The translations under genes were made by a program, and so were the position numbers. This document shows positions 35,995 to 44,483 of a DNA stretch of 64,000 bases, in pieces (within the stretch, counting starts at the first letter, position 1; each line of letters opens with the position of its first letter). Under the pieces are notes generated by a model. That model worked only from the letters and a program-made list of their open reading frames with translations. It was not told the origin of the DNA and ran no database searches. The stretch lies in the NCBI RefSeq assembly GCF_008122205.1, contig NZ_PHNJ01000013.1, positions 62,001 through 126,000 of the forward strand, in the 5' to 3' direction. The DNA is from Natronococcus pandeyae. Its GTDB lineage: Archaea > Halobacteriota > Halobacteria > Halobacteriales > Natrialbaceae.

Positions 35995-36753
35995 ATGACG
36001 GGTGAAAACGGGATCCAGGCGGTCGATCGTGCGTTCGATATCGTGGAATCGTTAACCGAACTGAACGGAGCGGGCGTCTCCGAACTCGCCAGACACGTCG
36101 GATTGCCCAAAAGCACCGTTCACAACCACCTAAATACCCTCGAGCGTGCGGAGTACGTGGTCCACGAGGACGGCGAGTATCGGACCGGATTGAAGTTTCT
36201 GCAGATCAGCGAGAGCGCACGGAATCAACACGACCTGTATCAGGTCGCCCGGCCTGAGGTCGACCAGGTCGTGGAAAAGACCGGGGAAATTTCGGCCCTC
36301 ATGGCGGAAGAACACGGCCGGGGCGTCTTCATCTACCGGAACCGCGGCTCCGAGGCTGCTCGTATCGATACCTGCGTCGGCGATCGGGTTCCGATCCACT
36401 GCACAGCGCTCGGGAAGGTGATCCTGGCGTTTCTACCGGAACAGCGGCGCCAGGAGATCATCGACCACCACGGGCTTCCCGCGGTGAATCACAACACGAT
36501 CACGGATCGGGACGTGCTCGCCCAGGAACTCGAGACGATCCGTGACGAGAAGATCGCGTACGACGACGAAGAGCGACTGAACGGATTACGCAGCGTCGCT
36601 GCGCCGATTCTCGACGGTTCTGGCTCGGTGATCGGCTCTATCAGTATCGCCGGGCCGACACACCGAATGCAAGGTGATCGGTTCCAGACGGAGCTTCCCG
36701 AGATCGTCCTCGGGACGGCGAACGTCATCGAACTCAACCACCAGCATTCCTAG
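35995..36753 (+). CDS. IclR-family transcriptional regulator
   Basis: 252 aa from the ATG at 35995; a GTG two codons upstream (35989) is the alternative. Winged helix at about 5-65 (GVSELARHVGLPKSTVHNHLNTLERAEYV) and IclR effector domain at about 80-250 (HCTALGKVILAFLPEQRRQEII, GLRSVAAPILDGSGSVIGSISIAGP). An ACTTATATCG element at about 35957-35967 lies near 28-30 bases before the start, fitting a leaderless or short-leader message. IclR proteins usually sense a small aromatic or ureide compound and control neighbouring catabolic genes; here the obvious targets are the Mo hydroxylase, amidohydrolase and permease genes. Confidence 0.9.
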   Translation: MTGENGIQAVDRAFDIVESLTELNGAGVSELARHVGLPKSTVHNHLNTLERAEYVVHEDGEYRTGLKFLQISESARNQHDLYQVARPEVDQVVEKTGEISALMAEEHGRGVFIYRNRGSEAARIDTCVGDRVPIHCTALGKVILAFLPEQRRQEIIDHHGLPAVNHNTITDRDVLAQELETIRDEKIAYDDEERLNGLRSVAAPILDGSGSVIGSISIAGPTHRMQGDRFQTELPEIVLGTANVIELNHQHS

Positions 36754-37395
36754 GTGTTCTACATCGTGGAACGGAACTCAACTGTGGGTCGGCGTTCATC
36801 GACGAGAGCGCAAACCGACGGCACGCATCTCGCTAATGACAGCGACCGGCGCTCAGCACATCCCGCCGTCCAATTACAGTTGTACCCTCGTAAATAAGCG
36901 CGTGAATCGATTACGTCGGTGCTTCCACGACTCAGTTCGAAGCGCGAGCGATTGTGAATCGTCACGGCAGGCGAATCGCTACCGCAGTCCGGCCGAAAAG
37001 CCACTCAGTACTCATGCCAACCGCCTATCGATAGACGCTTTCGAGATGTTACTTCAGTACTAGTGATACTATTTTGGGCTATCATTTCGGTGGTGCTACT
37101 TCAGAGAGGGAGCTTGGAGGACAGATCGTGTTCGACAGAGGAAAACGTATTAGTATATTTTCGATCGAATTAGAATGAGTTCGCCACTTTTGGTTTCGAT
37201 AGCGAGTTGTTCGTCCACATACTGATTGTCAGCGAAATGACTGGTAATTCCTTATAGCGATTACTAATCTCTTCTCCGGTGTATAAGATTCGATACTTCG
37301 ATTGTTTTGTCTACGCAAATATAGATGACCGTCTATTCCATCGGTCGTCTCCGGTACTCGCATGATCCATCCCTCTGTGCTACCGGAAGGAACTA

Positions 37396-37410
37396 GTGAA
37401 CATAGTTCAC
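37396..37410. repeat. perfect palindrome GTGAAC-ATA-GTTCAC
   Basis: 6-bp arms around a 3-nt spacer in the A/T-rich intergenic region, directly followed by a pyrimidine-rich CTATTCTACCTATCCTATC stretch. It could be a protein-binding site; nothing else identifies it. Confidence 0.5.
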
Positions 37411-37447
37411 CTATTCTACCTATCCTATCTATCTCAACTGTTCGAAG

Positions 37448-37578
37448 ATAGTTACCTATTTTATCTATTCGTCCTTAGGTAACTATATCATCTCGTCCCT
37501 CTGAGGTGAGATGTGGTCGTTTAGTCGCTGTAGCGGCACCTCAAAACAATAGGTGGCTATTGAACTGCAGGTAGCTAT
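37448..37578. repeat. iteron-like cluster of TAGGTRRCTAT words
   Basis: Four copies of an 11-bp word: 37448-37458 (inverted, ATAGTTACCTA), 37476-37486 (TAGGTAACTAT), 37550-37560 (TAGGTGGCTAT) and 37568-37578 (CAGGTAGCTAT). The first two form a perfect 11-bp inverted repeat with a 17-nt loop; the third sits in the palindrome CAATAG-GTGG-CTATTG (37547-37562). Direct copies three and four are spaced 18 bp. Such arrays bind regulators or initiators. Confidence 0.6.
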
Positions 37579-37625
37579 TGAGTCTTAGGGAAGCAGCCAC
37601 GGCTCAGAAGCGATCCCGCAGAGCC

Positions 37626-37643
37626 AGAGTGGGAGTCCACTCT
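37626..37643. repeat. perfect hairpin AGAGTGG-GAGT-CCACTCT
   Basis: 7-bp stem with a tetraloop, within the noncoding region. It could be part of an RNA structure or a bidirectional terminator between the convergent IclR and PRC-barrel genes; there is no T-run. Confidence 0.45.
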
Positions 37644-37828
37644 CAGGGCAGAGAAGATATCAAGTGGGTAGCAAAGCGGTCGGATGCCTCGAAACGCGAT
37701 TCACGAGACCGTCACGTCTCTCAGGTTCGTGAGGGGCAACCAGTCGTCCGGTAGCAAAGGCGAATTTCGATGGGTATGTGCGACTCCGATTCGGTCGCCA
37801 GGCGATTCGTCTCGAGAACGAGTCGTTT

Positions 37829-38083
37829 TCAGACGGCTTCCGGATGAACGACGATCTGATCGCTTACCGTTTTGACCTGGCTAACGGGAACGAGCAGTCG
37901 ACCGTTCGCATCGGTTCCGGTACTGATCGGTGTGGACTGGTCCTGTTCTCGTGGTTCGACGACCAAATTCTGCAGCGTGCCAGAGTCGGCGTTCGCAGAG
38001 ACGGTGTGGAGCGTGCCGAAAACCGTTCCATCAGTTCCAACGATCGATTTTCCAGTGAGACTTCGTGCCAGTACAGTACTCAT
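37829..38083 (-). CDS. PRC-barrel domain protein
   Basis: 84 aa from the ATG at 38083 (MSTVLARSLTGKSIVGTDG). The single PRC barrel is seen in SIVGTDGTVFGTLHTVS, SGTLQNLVVEPRE and GRLLVPVSQVKTVSDQIVV. Haloarchaeal single-domain PRC proteins form a large family; one group (CdpB) takes part in the cell-division ring. Whether this copy does so is not shown by context. Confidence 0.85.
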   Translation of the reverse strand: MSTVLARSLTGKSIVGTDGTVFGTLHTVSANADSGTLQNLVVEPREQDQSTPISTGTDANGRLLVPVSQVKTVSDQIVVHPEAV

Positions 38084-38242
38084 ACATCCCAATTATCAGT
38101 TCTGATTATTAAACACACGGGGTCGCTTCGCGGTACTCGAGGCACCAGTCGTGAATTTTCGTCACAGTCCTGTCGTCCGGTCGAACACCCCCAGCGAGTT
38201 CGGCGCTCGCCCAGCGGACCGTCCCGATCACATCCCAAGTAA

Positions 38243-38350
38243 TTATTGGGGTGTTGTCTGGATGCCACCACGCCCTCGTGCGACTGCTTCCACTTCCGGA
38301 AGCGAATGCAGTTCGTCGGCCGGGTAGAAGATTGTACTGCCGCTATCCAC
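38243..38350 (-). CDS. possible 35-aa peptide
   Basis: A GTG-started frame reads MDSGSTIFYPADELHSLPEV, then an Ala/Arg/Gly tail ending IQTTPQ. Codon use is coding-like and an in-frame TAA lies two codons upstream, but no family is recognised. It may be a microprotein or a remnant. The rest of 38084-38463 shows no gene. Confidence 0.3.
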   Translation of the reverse strand: MDSGSTIFYPADELHSLPEVEAVARGRGGIQTTPQ

Positions 38351-38463
38351 CGCTTACACGCGTCTCTCTAACTGACGAGGGGAAGACGAGAACTACGCTC
38401 GCAACGGTCGGGAACGTACGCAGTACGTAGAAAACGCGCCGTGAGACACTCGGATCGAGTGGC

Positions 38464-39804
38464 TCAGGTTCCGAGGACACCGAGCTCTTCGGCCGCGCCC
38501 ATCAGCGCGAAGACGACGACCAGTCCGATCGTGACTACGTAGTAGATCTTCCACCGCGTCGACGGCCGGAACGCCTCCGGCAGCCGCCGTTCGACGATGT
38601 ACCAGTTAGCGGGATAGAAGAACACCTCGAAGATGACGAGCAGCACCGAGATCCACAGGATGAGCGTGACCGGTAACTCACCGATGACCACGATCGGGAT
38701 CAGACTGCCGACGCCCATCGCGACGACGACGAATCGGCGGATTCGCTCGCTATCGAGATCGTCGTTCTCGAGGGCGAGCGGTAAAATATCGGCAGTCGCA
38801 CGCGAGCCGCCGTCGAGGAGGGTGATCACGGTAGAGTACAGCGCGGCGAACGCACAGACCAGCATGGCCCAGAACGACCACGGACCGAAGGAGTCGCTCA
38901 AGATATCTCCCAGGACGAACGCGAGATTCTCGTCCGTTGGCGGGTTCGGATAGAGCACGTTCGCCGCGAGGAGTACCATACTGAGCATGATGACCAGGCT
39001 GAACGCGTAACCGATGTTGAAGTCCCGCCGGCCGGTCTTGATCCAGGCGGCGATGTAGTCGTGGTACCGCTCATCGTTTGGGTCGACCCCTTCTTCACGA
39101 AGCGCCTGCGCCCCCTCTTTTTTTGCCATCGACCAGCTGCCGATCAGGATACTCGTGCTGTGGCCCGTCGGAGCGAATCCGGCCGCGGCCGCGAACAGTC
39201 CGACGAACAGTGCGAGCGACGTCCCTTCGGGTAGGCCCGTCGCCGTCTCGGCGATTACACCGGTCGACGGGGGACCGAACAGCACACCGAGGACGATGAG
39301 TGCGCCGAGAATGGCGGTGAACACCTTGAGGATGTTTTCGAGCAAGCCGTACCGAGAGAATAGCACGATCCCGACGGCGATGGCGAGCAAGATGCCGTAC
39401 GCCGAGAGTGGGTCGAGCGGCGTCAGCGCTGCAGCGAGTGCAGCGGTGCCGAAGCCGACCGCAGCCGTGATACCGGTGTAGAGAACCGTGAAGATGAACA
39501 CGGAGACCCACATCGCCCAGTTCTTCGGTCCGGGAAGATCGCCGTAAGCCTCGACGGGGTTGCCACCGACTCCGTAGGTGTACCGGATGCCGAGTTCCCA
39601 GCCGCCGTACTTTGCGACGTAGATCAACAAGAAGATCCACACCGCAAAGATACCGAAGAAGCCACCGAGCGTCGGCGCGAGGATGATGTGGCTGCCACCG
39701 ATACTGATCAGCGCCCACAGCATCGATGGGCCGAAGTGGTCTCTGAAGAAGCCGGTCCACGATTCGGCCGGGTACTCGAGTTCTTCGTGTGTCACCTCCG
39801 CCAT
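38464..39804 (-). CDS. Nramp-like transporter with non-canonical metal site
   Basis: 446 aa, about eleven or twelve membrane helices. The overall pattern is that of the Nramp/APC fold: helix 1 begins FGPSMLWALISIGGSHIIL, cytoplasmic loops carry AKYGGWELGIRYTYG, and helix 6 is FAAAAGFAPTGHSTSILIGSW. The DPGN motif of helix 1 and the MPHN motif of helix 6, which bind Mn2+/Fe2+ in true Nramp proteins, are both replaced (GGSH and APTGHS). It is probably a distant Nramp relative with another substrate. No operon partner. Confidence 0.7.
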   Translation of the reverse strand: MAEVTHEELEYPAESWTGFFRDHFGPSMLWALISIGGSHIILAPTLGGFFGIFAVWIFLLIYVAKYGGWELGIRYTYGVGGNPVEAYGDLPGPKNWAMWVSVFIFTVLYTGITAAVGFGTAALAAALTPLDPLSAYGILLAIAVGIVLFSRYGLLENILKVFTAILGALIVLGVLFGPPSTGVIAETATGLPEGTSLALFVGLFAAAAGFAPTGHSTSILIGSWSMAKKEGAQALREEGVDPNDERYHDYIAAWIKTGRRDFNIGYAFSLVIMLSMVLLAANVLYPNPPTDENLAFVLGDILSDSFGPWSFWAMLVCAFAALYSTVITLLDGGSRATADILPLALENDDLDSERIRRFVVVAMGVGSLIPIVVIGELPVTLILWISVLLVIFEVFFYPANWYIVERRLPEAFRPSTRWKIYYVVTIGLVVVFALMGAAEELGVLGT

Positions 39805-40008
39805 GGTCTACGCCTCCTTCGTCCCCGTTCCGTGCCACCGATTCGTCCGCCACTCTCCAGTGTGCTGTGCGTGTGTGACATGCCAACGAACCCACCGAGG
39901 AACGACCACTATGTAAAGCTATGCGACAGTTCGACCGTGAGTTATCGTTTCTGCTTCACCCCTTCGCCGAGACAGCCGGCCGCGAACGCGTTTGCCGCCA
40001 CGTTCGGT

Positions 40009-41178
40009 TCACTCGTCCTCACCGTGTCCGAGAATATCGTCGACCGCTTTCGCGGTCTCGCCGGCCTGAATGTCCTGGTACGATTCGTCGGTGACGTCCA
40101 TCGACGTATGCCGGAGCGATTTCTGTGCGACCTCTGCGTGGCCCTTTTTGTACAACTCGTGTCCGAGCCCGCGGCGGGCCCCGTGGGGTTTCAGATACTC
40201 GCCGTTTTCGGGATCGTACTCGAGGTCGTCGTAGGCAGTATCGAGCTTCGCCGAGAGCCGTTTCAGGACCGATCGTGCACCGTTCGTCGACAGTGCTGGT
40301 GGCGGGACCTCGTGTTCGCGGAGGAGTTCGTCGATCGACGACCGCCGAAGCATCGTCTCGACTCGAGTCTCGGAGAACTCCGCCTCGAGTGCCCGCCGCT
40401 TCGAGGGGTAATGGTTCGTCGGGAAGACTGGCCACTCGTCGGTCGGTGGCTCGAGGACGCGTTTGTATCGTTCGAGAGCCGACGCTGCCCGCGGCGGGAG
40501 TTGTGCCTCCTGGTATGGGTCCTTGTCCTCGCGTCTGACCTTCCCCAGGACGATGAGGACGTTGCCGTCGATATCGACGTCTGACCACGTGATTCCGTCG
40601 CGACGGTCGTCGCGCGGGACCGAGAAGACCTCCGCACCACGGACGCCCGTGAGACCGAGTACGGACACGATTGCGCGGTCGCGGTATCGATCGAGTTGTA
40701 ACTCGGGCGGAAGCGGTGGCGTCGTCAGATTGCGATCGATCCGTTTCCCGCAAAATCGGAGCGCTCGCTCGCGTTCTTTCGCCGTCCAGAACTGTCGGTC
40801 CGGTCGCGTCGTGATCCGTGGGAGGAACTCGTCGACGTCGTTCGTATCGGCCGGGTTCGTCTCGAGGTACCCGTCGCGAACGCAAAAGGAGAGGAACGCC
40901 CGAACGTATGCGTAGTACGTGTGTGCGGTTGCTGCCGAGAGGTTGCGGTCGTCGGCTCTGGCCTGGTCGTCGAGATACTCGCCGTAGCGTCGACAGCAGT
41001 CGCGATCGATCTGGTCGAACGACTCGAGGTCGAACTGGGCGATCCATTCCGAGAGGACGTGATCGATCGTCGTTTTCGATCGGCCCGAAAGCGTCTTTTT
41101 GTACCGGTGTAGTGCCGTTTTGACGGTGTTTTCCCCACCTCTCGAGCGGTCAGGAACCCGTCGTTCGCTGGAATCCAT
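40009..41178 (-). CDS. tyrosine recombinase / phage-type integrase
   Basis: 389 aa. N-terminal SAM-like core-binding domain (about 20-125: HRYKKTLSGRSKTTIDHVLSE, AATAHTYYAYVRAFLSFCVRDGYLETNP). Catalytic domain: first Arg in GLTGVRGAEVFSV, Lys in VLGKVRRED, HGARRGLGHELYKKG (HxxR), LRHTSMDVTDESY with the second His and the nucleophile Tyr. All catalytic residues are present, so it should be active. A perfect palindrome lies 40 bases upstream and a damaged gene beyond it. No attachment repeats or tRNA were found, so the limits of any integrated element are unknown. Confidence 0.88.
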   Translation of the reverse strand: MDSSERRVPDRSRGGENTVKTALHRYKKTLSGRSKTTIDHVLSEWIAQFDLESFDQIDRDCCRRYGEYLDDQARADDRNLSAATAHTYYAYVRAFLSFCVRDGYLETNPADTNDVDEFLPRITTRPDRQFWTAKERERALRFCGKRIDRNLTTPPLPPELQLDRYRDRAIVSVLGLTGVRGAEVFSVPRDDRRDGITWSDVDIDGNVLIVLGKVRREDKDPYQEAQLPPRAASALERYKRVLEPPTDEWPVFPTNHYPSKRRALEAEFSETRVETMLRRSSIDELLREHEVPPPALSTNGARSVLKRLSAKLDTAYDDLEYDPENGEYLKPHGARRGLGHELYKKGHAEVAQKSLRHTSMDVTDESYQDIQAGETAKAVDDILGHGEDE

Positions 41179-41217
41179 CGGTTCGGATGTCCGTACAGTA
41201 CCGACCCTAGTAAAGTT

Positions 41218-41245
41218 ACTGTGTCAAACTCGTCTTTGACACAGT
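41218..41245. promoter_or_regulatory. perfect palindrome upstream of the integrase gene
   Basis: Arms ACTGTGTCAAA and TTTGACACAGT (11 bp each) around a CTCGTC spacer, centred about 53 bases upstream of the integrase start. Position and symmetry suggest an operator for a dimeric repressor, or a recombination-related site. Confidence 0.55.
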
Positions 41246-41415
41246 GGATTTCTCAAATCGAGAACGGGCGTTTCGAACCGTCTCGTGCGAACGAGCGGAG
41301 AATACAGGCATTGATAAATTATATATGGCTATACGAAATCAGTCTGCTACTCCATCTGTACGTACCGGCCGTTTCGTGAGTACTTCTGAAGAAAGAATTT
41401 GTCTTCTACAGACCG

Positions 41416-41930
41416 TTAGATACCTGGTGGAGCGAGGTTCTTCGTTCTGAAATCGGATTTACACACATACTGTCCGGCGAGCACGGCAAGCTCGCGTGTT
41501 CGTTCGATATCCGCGAGGTTGTGCAACAAGAGCCGCTCCCACTCACCGGCTTCGTGCGCGGCAACCGCGCTCGCGCTTTCGTCGAACGAATCGCAGTGCT
41601 CGCCGCCGCCGAGGTCATCGTCCACTCCCTCGAGATCGGACATCTCGCCTGTTTCGAACCGGTGACAACCGTCATCACGTCCGCATAGGCAGTATCGGGG
41701 AACGGCCATGCAACGCCCCGTCGCACACAGGCTCGCCTGAGGAACGGTAAATCGAAGCCGCCGTTCCACGTTTCGCCATGATACGCACAGAGGTAGGTCC
41801 AGTCGCCATCCAGACGCTCGCGGGCGAACTCTCCGAACGCGGTGAGTAAGCTGCGCTCGAGATCTAGTTGTATATGTACCAGTGGAAGGAGGGCGCGGAA
41901 TGGCCGATTTGATACGGTGAGAGTGCACAC
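41416..41930 (-). pseudogene. frameshifted RNase H-like/DnaQ-type exonuclease gene
   Basis: Two overlapping minus-strand frames make one protein. The first (from 41930) reads FARERLDGDWTYLCAYHGETWNGGFDLPFLRRACVRRGVAWPF; near 41655-41690 the reading must shift to the other frame, which continues LEGVDDDLGGGEHCDSF and LLLHNLADIERTRELAVLAGQY, ending in TKNLAPPG. Haloarchaeal RNase H-like proteins have both halves in one frame. The N-terminal catalytic part is also shortened. It lies beside the integrase, suggesting damage during integration. Confidence 0.7.
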
Positions 41931-42006
41931 TGAACGGATGGAGAGGCACTCAATCTGCGTTTGAGCTTGGAAAATCTATTTACGTAATTATTGATAATCT
42001 ACAGAC

Positions 42007-42555
42007 ATGAATCGGCGTCAGGTCCTCGCCAGTGCTAGTCTTGGCCTCTCCCCGGCAACTGCTGGTTGCACTGTACTTGCCCAAACCGAGTTGACTCTCT
42101 CACTCATCTCCAGAAACGACGATCTAGACGTTCTTTCGTTCGATATAGCGGTGGTCGAGGACACGGTATCTGACGATGAGTTTCCAACACTCGAGATATC
42201 TGTTGAGAACGTCGGCGAGGAAACGGCTACATGGGAGCAAGCAGGGAACGATTTCGCTTTCCCCGGACGATCTGTGACTGGAACTGGTGGCGGACTTGTG
42301 ATCGGGTTGGAAGACGAAATCGAGACGCGACTACTGGAGGGAGGCGGATGTGCCCGCGTGGAACGGGGCATCGATCGAGACGATGTTCTGGTAACAACGA
42401 ATCTCGAACCCGGTGAATCCATCGAGCAACGGTATGGTATTGCGGGGTCCGATTACGAACTGGACGAGAGATGTCCAGAACCCGGCAGTTATCGTGCAAC
42501 CTCTAAATATGGCGATCATGGCTCATGGGCGTTCAGGTTTGAACTTGAAGAATAA
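42007..42555 (+). CDS. Tat-type lipoprotein
   Basis: 182 aa. MNRRQVLASASLGLSPATAGC has a twin arginine and a lipobox ending in Cys 21. The mature part is beta-rich (FDIAVVEDTVSD, LEISVENVGEETATWEQAG, LEPGESIEQRYGI), similar in style to single Ig/CARDB-like domains of secreted haloarchaeal proteins. Three further Cys (GGGCAR, ERCPEPG) could form a disulfide. Function unknown; GC is somewhat lower than in surrounding genes. Confidence 0.7.
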   Translation: MNRRQVLASASLGLSPATAGCTVLAQTELTLSLISRNDDLDVLSFDIAVVEDTVSDDEFPTLEISVENVGEETATWEQAGNDFAFPGRSVTGTGGGLVIGLEDEIETRLLEGGGCARVERGIDRDDVLVTTNLEPGESIEQRYGIAGSDYELDERCPEPGSYRATSKYGDHGSWAFRFELEE

Positions 42556-42767
42556 GATCTCCATTTGTTAACACGATCCCCATTCTCTCCTCTTATTGAC
42601 CGTCTATTGTGATAAAAGCTATCCACCAATCGTGGTATGTATTTCAGCTGTACAGAGCGTCCGTCGCTCTTGAACGCAGCTGCACCGGGGACGAACGCGC
42701 GTTACGTACAGTCTGCGCACTGATCGGTCCTCTACGAGGAACAGTTATTGTCAGAGAGCCATAATAT

Positions 42768-43040
42768 ATGGGTATGGATTCGATGGGACGGATCACTCGA
42801 AGTCCGGTGGTGGATATGACGGTGATGTTTGTCGTCCTCGTGACCCTGTACTGGATTTCGCTGAACACTCAGATGAGGCTATTCCAGATTCCGGGCTATC
42901 TCATCGCCGTATTCATCAGCCTACTCGATAGTCTCCTCTTGGGCTTGCTTGGGGAGTTTGATCTCCGAGTCGTTGAAATAGGTACCCTAATTTTTCTTTC
43001 AATTGGTTTTGGTGTTCTGTCGTATCGGATACGAACCTGA
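42768..43040 (+). CDS. small membrane protein
   Basis: 90 aa with two to three hydrophobic segments (VVDMTVMFVVLVTLYWISL; IPGYLIAVFISLLDSLLLGLLG; VEIGTLIFLSIGFGVLSY). No motif recognised. Lower GC than the core genes. A TAATATATG element lies at the start itself (42763-42771). Confidence 0.55.
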   Translation: MGMDSMGRITRSPVVDMTVMFVVLVTLYWISLNTQMRLFQIPGYLIAVFISLLDSLLLGLLGEFDLRVVEIGTLIFLSIGFGVLSYRIRT

Positions 43041-43208
43041 TGGTGCGTTAATTCTCTATACTGATAACCCAAGCTGACTGTCGCTCCGAAGAGATGTAGA
43101 ACGATAAAGAACTCGTGAAACGAGCGGGAACTAGTGAACTCGTCAGTCTGTGTTCTCTCCACTCCAAGAAGTGGGTATGGCGACCGGAGGACTCTCGAGG
43201 GGTACTGG

Positions 43209-44480
43209 TTACTCGATCGATGCTGCTGATTCGTGGCTACCGAGTTCCGGATGGGTTTCGTTCATCTGGAAGAGTACGTACGTTCCCGAGAGGAACATCG
43301 CGAGAGCCGTCCCGTAGAACGCCGCTTCGATAGTCAACAGGTCGACGGTGAGGCCGATGAGTACGGCGCCGGCCGCGTACCCCAGATCGCGCCACATCCG
43401 GTAGACACCCAGTCCAGTCGATCGCCACAGCGGATGGGCCGCGTCGCTGGCAACCGAGATCAGGTTTGGGTAGTGGAGGGCCATTCCGACGCCCGAAACG
43501 GCCGACAGCAGGATCCACGCATAATAGCCCTCGACGAAGACCATTCCCAGGATGCCGGCCCCCGCGAGGAAGAAGCCGGCGACGATCGGTGGCTTTCGAC
43601 CGATCCGATCGCCGAGCCGACCCGTGTACACCTGCAGGAAGTACGCCGCGCTGTGGACGCCGACCACCACGCCGACCTGCGCGACGTCGAGTCCCTGCGA
43701 GACGAGAAACAGCGGGAAGGCGATCCAGACGAGCGTGTCGACGAAGTTCTCGACGTGACCCGCCTGCGCGGCGGCGAACAGCGTACGATCCTGGTAGGTG
43801 GCGCGCTTGACGATCTCGACGAACGGCAGCTCCGCCTCACGTGACTCGCCGCCGTCGGGTTCGGCCGCCGCCGCTTCGGCCTTCGCGTACGGCAGCGTCT
43901 CCTCGATCAGCACGACCGCGAGGAGCGCGGCGACGACGATCACGAGCAGGAGGAAGTAGAACGGCTCCGGACGCAGCCCGTACTGGGCGGCGATCACGCC
44001 GGTGAGCCACGCGCCGACGGCGACGCCCGTGTAACCGAACGCCTCGTCGATGCCGGCGGCCAGCCCGCGCTCGTCGGGGCCGGCCAGTTCTATCTTCGAG
44101 ATCATGCTCATGCTCCAAGCGACGCCCTGGTTGACGCCGAGCAACACGTTCCCGACGGCGATCCACCACCAGCTAGGTGCCAGGATGAGGATGAACGGGA
44201 TCGGAACGGCTGCGAGCCAGCCGAGGATCAGGATCGGTTTCCGACCGTGCGCGTCGGCCCACTTCCCCGAGTAGAGGTTGAGGACGGCCTTGACGATCCC
44301 GAAGCTCACGACGAACGAGCCGATGACCAGCAGCGACTCGACGCCGAAGGTCTCCTCGCCCATGATAGGCACGACGTTGCGCTGGGACCCCATCGTGAGT
44401 CCGACTGCAAAGACCGTCAGCACCTGCAGGAGAAACTGTTGCCAGTTCTCCCGGATTCCCTGAGTGTACTCGCCGCTCAT
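43209..44480 (-). CDS. MFS transporter linked to the sulfur island
   Basis: 423 aa, twelve helices. MFS loops: YSGKWADAHGRKP between helices 2 and 3 and YTGRLGDRIGRKPP between 8 and 9; an acidic Glu/Ala-rich loop splits the two halves. The gene starts 3 bases after the stop of the rhodanese-MBL gene, so they form one leftward operon. The partner suggests that the substrate is a sulfur compound such as thiosulfate, a thiol or a sulfonate, but this is inference. Confidence 0.85.
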   Translation of the reverse strand: MSGEYTQGIRENWQQFLLQVLTVFAVGLTMGSQRNVVPIMGEETFGVESLLVIGSFVVSFGIVKAVLNLYSGKWADAHGRKPILILGWLAAVPIPFILILAPSWWWIAVGNVLLGVNQGVAWSMSMISKIELAGPDERGLAAGIDEAFGYTGVAVGAWLTGVIAAQYGLRPEPFYFLLLVIVVAALLAVVLIEETLPYAKAEAAAAEPDGGESREAELPFVEIVKRATYQDRTLFAAAQAGHVENFVDTLVWIAFPLFLVSQGLDVAQVGVVVGVHSAAYFLQVYTGRLGDRIGRKPPIVAGFFLAGAGILGMVFVEGYYAWILLSAVSGVGMALHYPNLISVASDAAHPLWRSTGLGVYRMWRDLGYAAGAVLIGLTVDLLTIEAAFYGTALAMFLSGTYVLFQMNETHPELGSHESAASIE

Positions 44481-44483
44481 GGA

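Larger units (their letters stand above)
36754..37828. other. long lower-GC gene-poor region between convergent genes
   Basis: Over 1 kb without a convincing gene. The part from about 37040 to 37600 is clearly A/T-richer than its surroundings and holds several perfect palindromes and an 11-bp iteron-like word, described separately. It may be a decayed mobile element, a regulatory array or a noncoding RNA locus. Confidence 0.5.
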
